DNA of 57,767 nt, taken from positions 1 through 57,767 of the forward strand of contig JAODMY010000054.1 of assembly GCA_025465535.1 (NCBI GenBank), written 5' to 3'. The notes under the pieces are model-generated. The model had not been told where the DNA came from and ran no database searches. It saw nothing but the letters and a program-made list of their open reading frames with translations. Position numbers and translations under genes: made by a program. The DNA comes from Glaciihabitans sp. (GTDB lineage Bacteria; Actinomycetota; Actinomycetes; Actinomycetales; Microbacteriaceae). Position 1 is the stretch's first letter. The number at the start of each line of letters is the position of its first letter. Shown piece by piece: positions 1 to 7,977 of the stretch.

Positions 1-3000
1 TCAGCTGCTCGGTGAGGAACTTGTGGCGCTGCTCGAGCGCCGCGAACTCCTCGAGCGCGAGCGGATTGACCCTGCCGAGCTGGCCGAGCTTGCGATCGGC
101 GCGGGCGAGGCGCGCCTCCTGCTCCGCGCGGACGTAGGGAACGCCGGTGGATTCTGCCGGCCCGACGCTCTCACCGGCAGCGTCTTCGTCGGCGACATCT
201 TCGTCGGCATCGGGGGTCTCGCTACGCGTGCTCGCTCCTCGCTCGCCACTCGACCGACCAGAGTCTTCGCCGCTCGACCAACGGACGAGCTCGTCGTCGG
301 CGGGCACCGGCACCTCTGGGCCGTACTCGGCGACCAGCACATCCTCGACGAGCCCGAGCTCCTCGCCCGCCCGCTCGAGGAGGGTTGAGAGCTGCAGCTT
401 CTTCTCATAGATCTGCATCTCGACGTCGCGGACGATGTCGCCGAGGCTGTTGAGCCGGTCGCGAAGTGAGTTCTCCGAAGTGCGAAGCCCGATGAGCTCT
501 TCGTTCTGCTGCGAGCGGTCCGACTCCCGCGCGGCGAGTGCGACCCGCGCCTCCGAGACCGAGCGGTCGACGGCATCCAGGACCGCGGGCAACGCGGCAA
601 CCACCGACTGCGCGGATGCGACCTGGCGCTGACGGAGGACCGTGCGTCGAGCGTGTTCCTCGGCCGCGGCACGCTCGGCGACGAGCTGGCGAGCCAGCCC
701 CTCGGCGCGAGCGACCTCCGCCCGAACGCGTTCGCGGGATGTCTCGAGCTGGATGCGCAACTCGACCTCGCCCGAGCGCGCGGTTTCGAGTTCGAGCAGC
801 ATGCCGTCGCGAGCGGAGACGTCGAGCATCGGGCGCGGCGTCGACGCGTATTCGTCGCGCTCCGCACGGGCGCGGTCGACGCCCTCCTCGGCGGATCGAG
901 CCGTCTCGGCTGCGACCTGGACCGAAGCCGACAGCCGTTCCCACTCGGCCTGGGCCGCTTCGAGCTGGATCCGCAGGCGCCCGAGACGCTCGCTGTGTGC
1001 CGCGAGCGCAGCATCGAATTCGCGGAGGTTCGCAAGAGCGGTAGCGGCATCCGCCCTGCCGATCTCGAGGGCCCCGCGCTTCTCGGCAAGAGCGAAACGC
1101 GCTCGCTCGATCGAGGTGCTCACGGTGGCGAGCTTGTCCGCGGCCACATCGCGCTCGGCGACGAGCTCGAGGCGCGAACGCTTGGCGCCGGTCCCGCCCC
1201 GGAGGACGTACTCGGTGAGCACGTCGCCCAGCCGCGTGATCACGGTGAGGTCGCCGATCGGGCGCAGCGCGGGCCACGCGTCGCGGGCCACGTCGAGGTC
1301 GTCCACGACGACAACGCGGGACAGGATGCCGAGGACGCCGGCCGGCGCCGTCACGAAGTCTGTGGCGGGCGCGACTCCAGCGGGCAGCGCACCGAGCGGT
1401 GCGGCGGTCGCGGTGTCAGCCACCACGATCTCGACCCGACCCGCGTCGGACTTCCGCACCGAAGCGAGCGCCGCGACGGCCGAGTCGTGGTCGTCGGCGA
1501 GCACGGCGTCGGCAAGAGTTCCGAGCGCCGCGGCAATGGCGGCTTCGTAGCCCGGCGTCACTCGAACGTGTTCGGCGACGAGGCCCCGGATCCCGGACGT
1601 CCCGACGATCGACGCCGAGCCGTCCTTCTGGTCGACGGCCATCGAAAGAGCCGAGGTGCGAGCGGCCAGCGCATCGCGTTCGCGTTCGAGGACGTGGAGT
1701 TCGTCTCGCTGCGTCTCGATCTCGGCCAGGAGCGATGTGACGTTTGCCTCGGCCTCCTCGTAGATCGAGTCGAGCTTGCCGTCGCCGGAATCCGTTGTCG
1801 CGGCCTCCGCTTCGAGCGCAACGAACTCGGCGCGGGTGGCATCCCGACGCTCCTCGGCCTGCTCGAGGGCGTTCTGCTGCCTGAGCAGTTCGCCGCGCGT
1901 CGCGGCCAACCTCGACTGTGCGATATCGATCTGGCTCGCGAGACGCGCGACCTCGAGATCGTGGCGAGAGACGAGGGCGCTCTGCGCGCTGATCTCCTCG
2001 TCGAGGGAGTCCAGGGATGCGCGCGCGGTCGCGGTCTCGGCCGCAGCGATTCCGACGGCGACCTCGGCCGCGGTCACATCCGCGCGAAGGCGAACCGCCT
2101 CTGCGCGAACATCCTCGACCATGCTCTCGGAGATCGTGACGCCGGCTCCCGGCACCTCGGCCTGTTGGCCGAGCAGGGCAAGCTTCTGGTTGGCGAGCGT
2201 ATACAGGCCGCGGAGGTGATCCTGCACCTGCTCGAGTCCGAACGTGGTCTGGCGGGCGTGGTCGACGGCATCCCCCACCATCGCGGCCTCGATCCGGCCG
2301 ACGCGCAGGCGAGCCTGGTCGAGCTGCTCCTGCAGGACGATCCGCTCGCTCTTGCGCTCGCTCTCGCTGCGGCCGAACGTGGTGAGCGCTTCGCGCAGCG
2401 TGACGACGTCGTCGGCGAGGATGCGAGCGCGGGCGTCCCGCACGATTGCGGCGATCGTCTGCGCCTCGCGCGCGATCTCGGCCTGGTGCCCGAGCGGTTT
2501 CAACTGGCGACGGATCTCTCCGGCCAGGTCGGAAAGGCGCGTCAGGTTCGCCTGCATCGCGTCGAGCTTGCGGAGCGTTTTCTCCTTGCGACGGCGGTGC
2601 TTCAGGATGCCGGCGGCCTCCTCGATGAACCCGCGGCGATCCTCCGCACTGGCGTGCAGCACGGCATCGAGCTGCCCCTGGCCGACGATGACGTGCATCT
2701 CGCGGCCGAGACCGGAGTCGCTCAGGAGCTCCTGGACGTCCAGCAGGCGACAGCCCTCACCGTTGATCGCGTACTCGCTGCCGCCGTTGCGAAACAGGGT
2801 CCGACTGATCGTGACCTCGGAGTATTCGATCGGGAGTGCGCCATCCGCGTTATCGATCGTGAGGACGACCTCGGCGCGGCCGAGCGGTCCCTTGGTCGCG
2901 GTGCCGGCGAAGATGACGTCTTCCATCTTGCCGCCGCGGAGCGTCTTGGCGCCCTGCTCCCCCATGACCCAGGCGAGCGCGTCGACGACGTTGCTCTTGC

Positions 3001-3106
3001 CGGATCCGTTGGGGCCGACGACACAGGTCACGCCCTGCTCGAACGCGAAGGTCGTCGAGGTCGCGAACGACTTGAAGCCCTTGAGCGTCAGGCTCTTGAG
3101 ATACAC
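1..3106 (-). CDS. smc: chromosome segregation ATPase SMC (3' end cut by window)
   Basis: SMC is the long coiled-coil ATPase that organises and helps segregate the chromosome with ScpA/ScpB. The GTG start at 3106 follows a GAGGGG ribosome site. The translation opens MYLKSLTLKGFKSFA and reaches Walker A GPNGSGKSN at residues 31-39. Then come a long charged coiled coil, a hinge around residues 500-620 (GIRGLVAEHV and following) and the second coil. At the window edge the frame reads NPLALEEFAALEQR, the usual end of that coil. About 1035 residues are present; the C-terminal head with the ABC signature and Walker B lies outside. smc normally follows mutM closely; here about 1.8 kb of plus-strand genes separates them. 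The identification is secure. Confidence 0.96.
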   Translation of the reverse strand, partial: MYLKSLTLKGFKSFATSTTFAFEQGVTCVVGPNGSGKSNVVDALAWVMGEQGAKTLRGGKMEDVIFAGTATKGPLGRAEVVLTIDNADGALPIEYSEVTISRTLFRNGGSEYAINGEGCRLLDVQELLSDSGLGREMHVIVGQGQLDAVLHASAEDRRGFIEEAAGILKHRRRKEKTLRKLDAMQANLTRLSDLAGEIRRQLKPLGHQAEIAREAQTIAAIVRDARARILADDVVTLREALTTFGRSESERKSERIVLQEQLDQARLRVGRIEAAMVGDAVDHARQTTFGLEQVQDHLRGLYTLANQKLALLGQQAEVPGAGVTISESMVEDVRAEAVRLRADVTAAEVAVGIAAAETATARASLDSLDEEISAQSALVSRHDLEVARLASQIDIAQSRLAATRGELLRQQNALEQAEERRDATRAEFVALEAEAATTDSGDGKLDSIYEEAEANVTSLLAEIETQRDELHVLERERDALAARTSALSMAVDQKDGSASIVGTSGIRGLVAEHVRVTPGYEAAIAAALGTLADAVLADDHDSAVAALASVRKSDAGRVEIVVADTATAAPLGALPAGVAPATDFVTAPAGVLGILSRVVVVDDLDVARDAWPALRPIGDLTVITRLGDVLTEYVLRGGTGAKRSRLELVAERDVAADKLATVSTSIERARFALAEKRGALEIGRADAATALANLREFDAALAAHSERLGRLRIQLEAAQAEWERLSASVQVAAETARSAEEGVDRARAERDEYASTPRPMLDVSARDGMLLELETARSGEVELRIQLETSRERVRAEVARAEGLARQLVAERAAAEEHARRTVLRQRQVASAQSVVAALPAVLDAVDRSVSEARVALAARESDRSQQNEELIGLRTSENSLRDRLNSLGDIVRDVEMQIYEKKLQLSTLLERAGEELGLVEDVLVAEYGPEVPVPADDELVRWSSGEDSGRSSGERGASTRSETPDADEDVADEDAAGESVGPAESTGVPYVRAEQEARLARADRKLGQLGRVNPLALEEFAALEQRHKFLTEQL

Positions 3107-3154
3107 GACGCCCCTCTCGATACCCGGCCGGTGTCTGGGTCAACGGTACCGGAC

Positions 3155-3235
3155 TGAAAACGAAGGAGATCTCAGCGACAAGCCCCTCGAACGAGCGGTT
3201 CGTGCGGGAAATGGACGCGAACTCCTTCGTTTTCG
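3155..3235 (-). repeat. palindrome-ended repeat element, copy A
   Basis: This 81-bp element begins TGAAAACGAAGGAG and ends with its near-perfect inverse CTCCTTCGTTTTCG. It lies between the smc start and the response-regulator remnant. Read on the minus strand it aligns with copies at 5667-5746 and 35087-35167: same ends, same length within a base, and CCGCACGAAC at the same internal position. It has no coding capacity and no tandem repeats beside it. It resembles a MITE or REP-type element. Confidence 0.75.
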
Positions 3236-3330
3236 GCTACCGCAGTCGACGAGACGGGCATGACAAATGTCACGGGGAAGTCGTGAACGCCGTTATGGGC
3301 ACCCGCCGGCGCCGTTGAGCGGAGTCGCCG

Positions 3331-3630
3331 ATGATCCGCCTGTTGCTGGCCGACGACCCCGTGCGCAGGGTCGCCGCCGGCCAGCACGTCGTGGATCCGG
3401 CACTCGCGGCAGAGTCGCTCGCCGCCGGCCCTTCCCCGCTGAGCGGGCGAGAAACCGACGTCCTGGTCGCCCTGCGGCAGGGGTCGAGTTCGGCGGAGGT
3501 CGCATCCCAGTTGCATCTCTCCGAGGGGACCGTACGCAACCACCTCTCTTCAGCAATCGGCAAAACGAACGCACGGAATGCGGGAGAAGCCGCGCGGATT
3601 GCCGCCGAGAATGGTTGGCTATTGGCGTGA
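3331..3630 (+). pseudogene. remnant of a NarL/LuxR-type response regulator with its receiver domain deleted
   Basis: The 99-residue frame opens MIRLLLADD, the usual first strand of a receiver domain, then jumps to PVRRVAAGQHVVDPALAAE. That phrase normally lies after the receiver in DesR/NarL-type regulators. The rest is an intact LuxR-type helix-turn-helix: LSGRETDVL, then LHLSEGTVRNHLSSAIGKTN. About 110 residues, including the phosphorylated Asp, are missing in one in-frame deletion. The stop overlaps the GTG of the next gene. The product could still bind DNA constitutively, so pseudogene is an inference. No sensor kinase is nearby. Confidence 0.75.
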
Positions 3631-4805
3631 GCATCGAACCTCCGAGCTTCCCCATCCACGAGCTGCCGATCCCCCAGGAGATCGGCGGCGAGGGCTGGGC
3701 AGACTTCGAGGCGAGCATGAATCTGCACTTCGACAACGAAGCTCTGATCTACGGCACCGACGACATCAGGTTCACCGCGACCGAGGCATGGCCAAGCTAC
3801 GTCGACTATGAACACGAGCCCGTTCGACTCTTCGTGACCCGGGATGAGGATGTCATCGTGGCCCGCGGCTACTACGAGACCGAGCCCGGCGACGATCCGA
3901 AGACGGCGTGGCTGCACGTCGACGTGCGCCCGAGCCACCGCCACCGCGGGCTCGGCTCCGCGATGGTGTCGTGGCTGCACGGGGTCGCCGCGACGGACGG
4001 CATCCGCAAGGCGATCGTGTACGCGCCATCCGCCGGTGCTGATGCCGCCGCCGCCTCCGATTCCGGCTCTGCTTCCGGCTCCGATTCCGGCTCTGCTTCC
4101 GGCTCTGCTTCCGGCTCTGCTTCCGCCTCTGATTCCGGCGGGGACCGCGTCCCGGCACCGACCGGATTCGGATCCCTCCCGGCCGACAACACCGAGGTGC
4201 GTCTTCTGCTCGGCAACGACTACCGGCTCGAGCAGATAGTCCGCGGCAGCAGGCTCGCGCTGCCGGTGGATGTCGGCTCGCGGCTGGCGGAGTCGGCGGC
4301 CGCGAGCGCGCCCGACTATCTCCTCCACTACTGGATCGACCGGACACCGGAACGGTGGCGCGAAGACATGGCCCTGCTGCGGCAGCGGATGAGCACGGAG
4401 GAACCGAGCGCTGGGCTCGAGGAGCCTGAGGACATCTGGAGCGTCAAGCGCCTCATCGCCGAGGAGGAACGGAACGAGTCGAGTCCACGAACGTTTCTCG
4501 TCGCCGCGATCGAATCCGTCGCGAGTGGTCACCTCGTCGGCTTCACAACGGTCTCGACTCCGGCCGAGATCCATCGATCCGTGGCGCAGGAAGACACACT
4601 CGTCCTCCCCGAGCACCGAGGCCACCGACTCGGGACGCTGCTGAAGCTTGCGAATCTCGACCACCTCCAACGCGAGCGGCCAGGGCATCCCTCGATCATC
4701 ACGTTCAACGCGGAAGAGAACCGCCACATGCTCAACGTGAACGAGGCCGTCGGTTTTGTGCCGATCGGCTACGAGGGCGCCTGGCGCAAGAACCTGCCGT
4801 ACTGA
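3627..4805 (+). CDS. two-domain GNAT N-acetyltransferase with repetitive linker
   Basis: The product (392 residues) has two GNAT folds, an arrangement also seen in mycothiol synthase and other actinobacterial acetyltransferases. The first fold shows DVRPSHRHRGLGSAMVSWL and the second LPEHRGHRLGTLLKLAN, both typical acetyl-CoA-binding motifs. The GTG start at 3627 overlaps the stop of the upstream regulator remnant, and the frame then reads SIEPPSFPIHELPIPQ. A Ser/Gly/Ala/Asp repeat linker (residues about 144-171) joins the domains. The substrate is unknown; it is not obviously MshD. It converges on mutM. Confidence 0.85.
   Translation: MSIEPPSFPIHELPIPQEIGGEGWADFEASMNLHFDNEALIYGTDDIRFTATEAWPSYVDYEHEPVRLFVTRDEDVIVARGYYETEPGDDPKTAWLHVDVRPSHRHRGLGSAMVSWLHGVAATDGIRKAIVYAPSAGADAAAASDSGSASGSDSGSASGSASGSASASDSGGDRVPAPTGFGSLPADNTEVRLLLGNDYRLEQIVRGSRLALPVDVGSRLAESAAASAPDYLLHYWIDRTPERWREDMALLRQRMSTEEPSAGLEEPEDIWSVKRLIAEEERNESSPRTFLVAAIESVASGHLVGFTTVSTPAEIHRSVAQEDTLVLPEHRGHRLGTLLKLANLDHLQRERPGHPSIITFNAEENRHMLNVNEAVGFVPIGYEGAWRKNLPY
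4056..4140 (+). repeat. in-frame short tandem repeats in the GNAT linker
   Basis: Iterated 6- and 12-base units of the type TCTGCTTCCGGC and TCCGATTCCGGC encode SGSASGSDSGSASG-type sequence between the two acetyltransferase domains. The units stay in frame, so length changes would only alter linker length. Confidence 0.85.
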
Positions 4806-4858
4806 TTCTGAGCTGACGTCGACCCTCCCTCGCAGGCTCAGTCGGCGCTGGGGTCGCG

Positions 4859-4878
4859 CAATCGCTGGCGCGATTGCC
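4859..4878. terminator. hairpin between convergent GNAT and mutM genes
   Basis: GCAATCGC and GCGATTGC form an 8-bp perfect stem with a 4-base loop between the GNAT stop (4805) and the mutM stop (4893). There is no clear T-run, as is common for high-GC actinobacterial terminators. It could serve both directions. Confidence 0.55.
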
Positions 4879-4892
4879 ATAGCTCCACCGCG

Positions 4893-6038
4893 CTAGGCGG
4901 CGCGAACCCGCTGGCAGTGTGCACAGAAGTGGGATCCGCGATTCATGAACTGTTCGCGCACGATCGGCCTGCCGCAGCGCGGGCACGGCTGGCCCTGCTG
5001 GCCGTAGGCGTTCAGTGAGTGTGAGAAATAGCCGGACTCGCCGTTCACGTTGAGATACTGGGCGTCGAAACTCGTGCCGCCCTCCGCGAGCGCCTTGCCG
5101 AGAACGAGCCGGACCTCGGCGAGCAGGGTCTTCGCCCGCGGGCGGCTGAGCGCCCCGGTCGGCTGGTCGTAGTGGATGCGTGCGGCCCAGAGCGCCTCGT
5201 CCGCGTAGATGTTGCCGATACCGCTGATGAGGGTCTGGTCGAGCATGGCGCGCTTGACGCCGGTGTTGCGTTTGGCGAGCCTGGCGAAAAACAGGTCGTC
5301 GTCGAAGGCCGGATCAATCGGATCCCGCGCGATGTGCGCAACCTGGCTCGGAACGGTCTCGCCGGGCGCATCCGCCGTCGGGACCAGGTCGTCGAGGGCC
5401 ATCGATCCGAAGATCCGCTGGTCGACGAAGTCAACACGGAGCTCACCGTGCACCGGATGCTCGATATCGAGCTGGATGCGCGTGAGCCGGCCAACCTCAG
5501 CGCCCGGTTCCCGCAGCAGCACCTGGCCGCTCATCCCGAGGTGGACGACCAGTGCCGTGTCCGACTCCGCCGGTCCCGACTCCGACTCCGCCGGTCCCAC
5601 CCCTGAAACCGCCGCACTCGCGTCTGAAACCGCCACACTCGCGTCTGAAACCGCGCGTCCCGTGTCTGAAAATGAAGGAGTTTCCGCCCAGGAGCCGCTC
5701 GAAACGCCGTTCGGGGCCTCCACGGCCAAGAACTCCTTCGTTTTCAGTCCGGCGGGCGGTGGTTTCAGTCCGGCGGGCGGTGGTTTCAGTCCGGCGAGCG
5801 GCGTTTTCAGTCCGGCGGGCGGTGTTTTCAGTCGGGCGAGCGGTACCCACAGGAACTTCCCCCGCCGCCGCGGTTCGGCGAGGGCAGCGCCCACCAGCCG
5901 GCTCGCGAAGTCCTCGGACGATCCGTCGTGCCGCCTCAGCGACCGCTCGTCGAACACGGTCACCCCGGTGACGGTCGCACCGGTCACCGCTGGGGCGAGG
6001 CCCAACCGCACGACCTCGACCTCGGGGAGCTCTGGCAT
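4893..6038 (-). CDS. mutM: formamidopyrimidine-DNA glycosylase with a repeat-derived insertion
   Basis: MutM/Fpg removes 8-oxoguanine and other oxidised purines from DNA and cuts the abasic site. The N-terminus MPELPEVEVVR carries the catalytic Pro and Glu. RGKFLW holds the active-site Lys (K61). HLGMSGQ, GNIYADEALW and the C-terminal zinc finger (CPRCG, then CAHC) are all present. At 381 residues it is about 90 longer than usual. The excess is residues about 68-149, exactly in the short beta turn between KFLWVPL and TALVVHLGMSG, and is encoded by a mobile-looking palindromic element with flanking 21-bp repeats. The frame is open throughout, so the enzyme may still work with a floppy surface loop. 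It lies 3 bp after rnc. Confidence 0.93.
   Translation of the reverse strand: MPELPEVEVVRLGLAPAVTGATVTGVTVFDERSLRRHDGSSEDFASRLVGAALAEPRRRGKFLWVPLARLKTPPAGLKTPLAGLKPPPAGLKPPPAGLKTKEFLAVEAPNGVSSGSWAETPSFSDTGRAVSDASVAVSDASAAVSGVGPAESESGPAESDTALVVHLGMSGQVLLREPGAEVGRLTRIQLDIEHPVHGELRVDFVDQRIFGSMALDDLVPTADAPGETVPSQVAHIARDPIDPAFDDDLFFARLAKRNTGVKRAMLDQTLISGIGNIYADEALWAARIHYDQPTGALSRPRAKTLLAEVRLVLGKALAEGGTSFDAQYLNVNGESGYFSHSLNAYGQQGQPCPRCGRPIVREQFMNRGSHFCAHCQRVRAA
5604..5845 (-). repeat. 21-bp tandem repeats on both sides of element copy B inside mutM
   Basis: Three 21-bp units at 5604-5666 each begin TGAAACCG, resembling the left end of the element (TGAAAATG). Five units from 5741 to 5845 each begin T/GTTTCAGTC, continuing the element's right end TTTTCA. 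Because 21 is a multiple of three, the units stay in the mutM frame as seven-residue repeats such as AGLKPPP and AVSDASA. Confidence 0.85.
5667..5746 (+). repeat. palindrome-ended repeat element, copy B (inside mutM)
   Basis: This 80-bp element begins TGAAAATGAAGGAG and ends CTCCTTCGTTTTCA. It matches copies A and C in ends, length and the internal CCGCTCGAA position. It lies in the mutM insertion and is translated there as TKEFLAVEAPNGVSSG and following residues. Confidence 0.8.
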
Positions 6039-6041
6039 CCG

Positions 6042-6689
6042 TTACTGCGCGGACTGCAGCAGCGTCCAGGCCTCGAGCGCCGCGGCCATCTCGGCCTGCT
6101 TCTTGCTCGTGCCGTTGCCAGCTGCGATCTCATCGCCGGCGAGCGAGACGATCGCGTGAAAGCGCTTGGAGTGATCCGGGCCGCTATCGTCAACGGAGTA
6201 GGAGGGCAGGCCACGGCCGAGGCGTGCCGAGATCTCCTGCAGGCTCGTCTTCGGATCCATGGATGCGCCGAAGCGATCGGGATTCTCGATCAGCGGGCGC
6301 ACCAGGCGCAGGACGAACGCGGTCGCCTCATCCGGTCCGCAGTCAAGGTAGACCGCACCAATGACGGCTTCGACCGTGTCCGCGAGAATGGACGACTTGT
6401 CGCTGCCGCCGGTCAGTTCTTCGCCGCGGCCGAGACGGATGTGCGAACCGAGTCCGATCGACCTGGCCACCTCCGCGAGAGCAACACTCGACACCAGACT
6501 GGCGCGACGCTTCGCGAGCTGGCCCTCGTCGAGATCCGGATACTCGGTGTAAAGCATGACCGTGACGGCCTGCCCGAGAATCGAGTCGCCAAGAAACTCG
6601 AGGCGTTCGTTGTGCGGCAGCCCACCGTTCTCGTACGCATACGAGCGGTGTGTCAGCGCAAGTTCGAGCAGCTCGGGACCGAGCGGCAC
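6042..6689 (-). CDS. rnc: ribonuclease III
   Basis: RNase III cleaves double-stranded RNA in rRNA maturation and mRNA control. The signature [13 protein letters not shown] (E31, D35) and the second acidic pair in [14 protein letters not shown] (D104, E107) give all four metal ligands. Residues about 140-213 form the double-stranded RNA-binding domain ([12 protein letters not shown], then [13 protein letters not shown]). The GTG at 6689 is the only ATG/GTG/TTG available before the upstream rpmF stop; the resulting N-terminus is slightly short for the family. It lies 40 bp after rpmF and 3 bp before mutM, so it is probably cotranscribed. Confidence 0.95.
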   Translation of the reverse strand: MPLGPELLELALTHRSYAYENGGLPHNERLEFLGDSILGQAVTVMLYTEYPDLDEGQLAKRRASLVSSVALAEVARSIGLGSHIRLGRGEELTGGSDKSSILADTVEAVIGAVYLDCGPDEATAFVLRLVRPLIENPDRFGASMDPKTSLQEISARLGRGLPSYSVDDSGPDHSKRFHAIVSLAGDEIAAGNGTSKKQAEMAAALEAWTLLQSAQ

Positions 6690-6729
6690 ACCCAGTTGGG
6701 ATGCCAGCTCAGCACCGACGAGCTTCGAA

Positions 6730-6933
6730 TTAGACGTCTGCGACCTTACGGCCCTTGTATTCCATGTACAGAGGCGTGCCGGCGGAGTCCTCGACGACCT
6801 TCGCGCGGTGCGGAAGGCTGTAGACAGTCTTGCCGCCTTCGATGGTCTTGACGAGAGTGGGCGGCGTGGCCTTCCACTGCGCGCGACGCATACGAGTGCT
6901 CGCGCGCGACATTTTGCGCTTCGGTACAGCCAT
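6730..6933 (-). CDS. rpmF: 50S ribosomal protein L32
   Basis: This 67-residue protein starts [19 protein letters not shown], the standard L32 N-terminus, and ends GRKVADV. It belongs to the large ribosomal subunit. The CxxC zinc pairs of some L32 proteins are absent, so this is the zinc-free form common in actinobacteria. The start lies 2 bp after the yceD stop, the usual coupling of these two genes. Confidence 0.97.
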   Translation of the reverse strand: MAVPKRKMSRASTRMRRAQWKATPPTLVKTIEGGKTVYSLPHRAKVVEDSAGTPLYMEYKGRKVADV

Positions 6934-6935
6934 GA

Positions 6936-7559
6936 CTATCTCTTCTCTTCGGTGGCGCCAGTTTCGGCGCCAGCAACGTCGTTGGAAACTCCGGTCAACC
7001 CGTCGAGCCCGGCAAGCGCAGCCCATCGTGGATCGACGGGAGCCGCATGCTCATGGCCCGGGTTATCAAGAAGCCGCACCCCACACTCGGGGCACAGGCC
7101 GAGGCAATCTTCCTGACAGACCGGTTGAAACGGTAGTGACAGCACCACCGCATCCCTGACTAACGGTTCAAGATCCACGTGATCGTCTTGAACCTGATAA
7201 TCAAAAGCTTCGTCGAAAGAATACGCGAAAAGCTCCTGGAATTCGACTTCGACCGGAATCGAGACATCGATCAGGCAGCGAACGCATTCGCCCGTGGCCA
7301 CCGCGTCGACCTCGCCGGAGACGAGGATGCCGTCGTGCAGCGACTCGAGTCGCGCCTCGATGGTCATTTCCGCACCCTTGCGAAGACCGATGACGGCGTT
7401 ACCCATTTCGTCGTCGACGGTGACATCGATCGACTTCTCGCGCATCTCACCGGGGCGGTGCACGATGTCGACCACCGAGACGGTGTACGGGGTTTTGGTG
7501 GAGTGTGGCACGACGAAAGACTTTACCGGACTAGCCGCCGCCCCGCCCGGGCCGTGCAT
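6936..7559 (-). CDS. YceD family protein (DUF177)
   Basis: This 207-residue protein belongs to the YceD/DUF177 family, linked to large-subunit rRNA and ribosome synthesis and almost always found before rpmF. Typical features are GEVDAVATGECVRC in the middle and the C-terminal CQEDCLGLCPECGVRLL, a Cys-rich probable metal site. The ATG at 7559 gives a Gly/Ala-rich head; a GTG at 7511 (VPHSTKTPYTV) is an equally possible start, since neither has a clear ribosome site. A long inverted repeat touches the upstream start. Confidence 0.9.
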   Translation of the reverse strand: MHGPGGAAASPVKSFVVPHSTKTPYTVSVVDIVHRPGEMREKSIDVTVDDEMGNAVIGLRKGAEMTIEARLESLHDGILVSGEVDAVATGECVRCLIDVSIPVEVEFQELFAYSFDEAFDYQVQDDHVDLEPLVRDAVVLSLPFQPVCQEDCLGLCPECGVRLLDNPGHEHAAPVDPRWAALAGLDGLTGVSNDVAGAETGATEEKR

Positions 7560-7644
7560 AACTCAGCCTGGATTCGTCGGTGGCGGCACAGATCCGCAAG
7601 TTTCCGGGACCGTCATGCACTCCAGAAAAATCCAGACTGAGTTA
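7559..7644. repeat. long inverted repeat between yceD and the monooxygenase-like gene
   Basis: Arms TAACTCAGCCTGGATT (7559-7574) and AATCCAGACTGAGTTA (7629-7644) pair over 16 positions with one mismatch, around a core of 54 bp. Total length (86 bp) is close to the 80-bp element family elsewhere in the window, but the arm sequence is different. It fills most of the divergent intergenic region and may hold the promoters. Confidence 0.7.
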
Positions 7645-7668
7645 CGAACGCTCAGGCAGGATGGACTG

Positions 7669-7977
7669 ATGATCACCGAACACGCAATTCTGCCCATCAC
7701 CGCCGGCCGCGAGGAAGAGTTCGAGCGGGCGTTCGGCGTCGCGAAGAACATCATTGCGACCTCGCCCGGATTCCTGGACGTCTCGCTGCTCCGCGGAATC
7801 GAGAACGACAGCAGCTACCTCCTGCTCGTGCACTGGGAATCGGTCGAGGCGCACCTGACGGGGTTCCGCGGCACGCCCGCCTACGACGCGTTCCGCTCGC
7901 TCCTGCACGAGTTCTACGACTCGGTCCCGGTCATGGAGCACTTCGTCGAGGTAGCCACGATCTCGGCTGCGCGCTAG
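7669..7977 (+). CDS. antibiotic biosynthesis monooxygenase (ABM) family protein
   Basis: The 102-residue product has the small ferredoxin-like ABM fold: MITEHAILPITAGREEEFER at the start, SPGFLDVSLLRG in the middle, and HWESVEAHLTGFR near the end. Family members act as small oxygenases or unknown dimeric enzymes; the reaction here cannot be told. The ATG is preceded by AGGCAGG. Its stop overlaps the stop of the convergent aminotransferase by 3 bp. Confidence 0.88.
   Translation: MITEHAILPITAGREEEFERAFGVAKNIIATSPGFLDVSLLRGIENDSSYLLLVHWESVEAHLTGFRGTPAYDAFRSLLHEFYDSVPVMEHFVEVATISAAR

Noticed and set aside
653-3157. 834-residue open frame on the plus strand
   Set aside because: It lies antisense to smc, whose translation matches the family from end to end; long antisense frames are expected at this GC content.
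5741-5845. Possible CRISPR array from the 21-bp repeats
   Set aside because: The units are directly adjacent with no spacers, lie inside mutM, and no cas gene is present.
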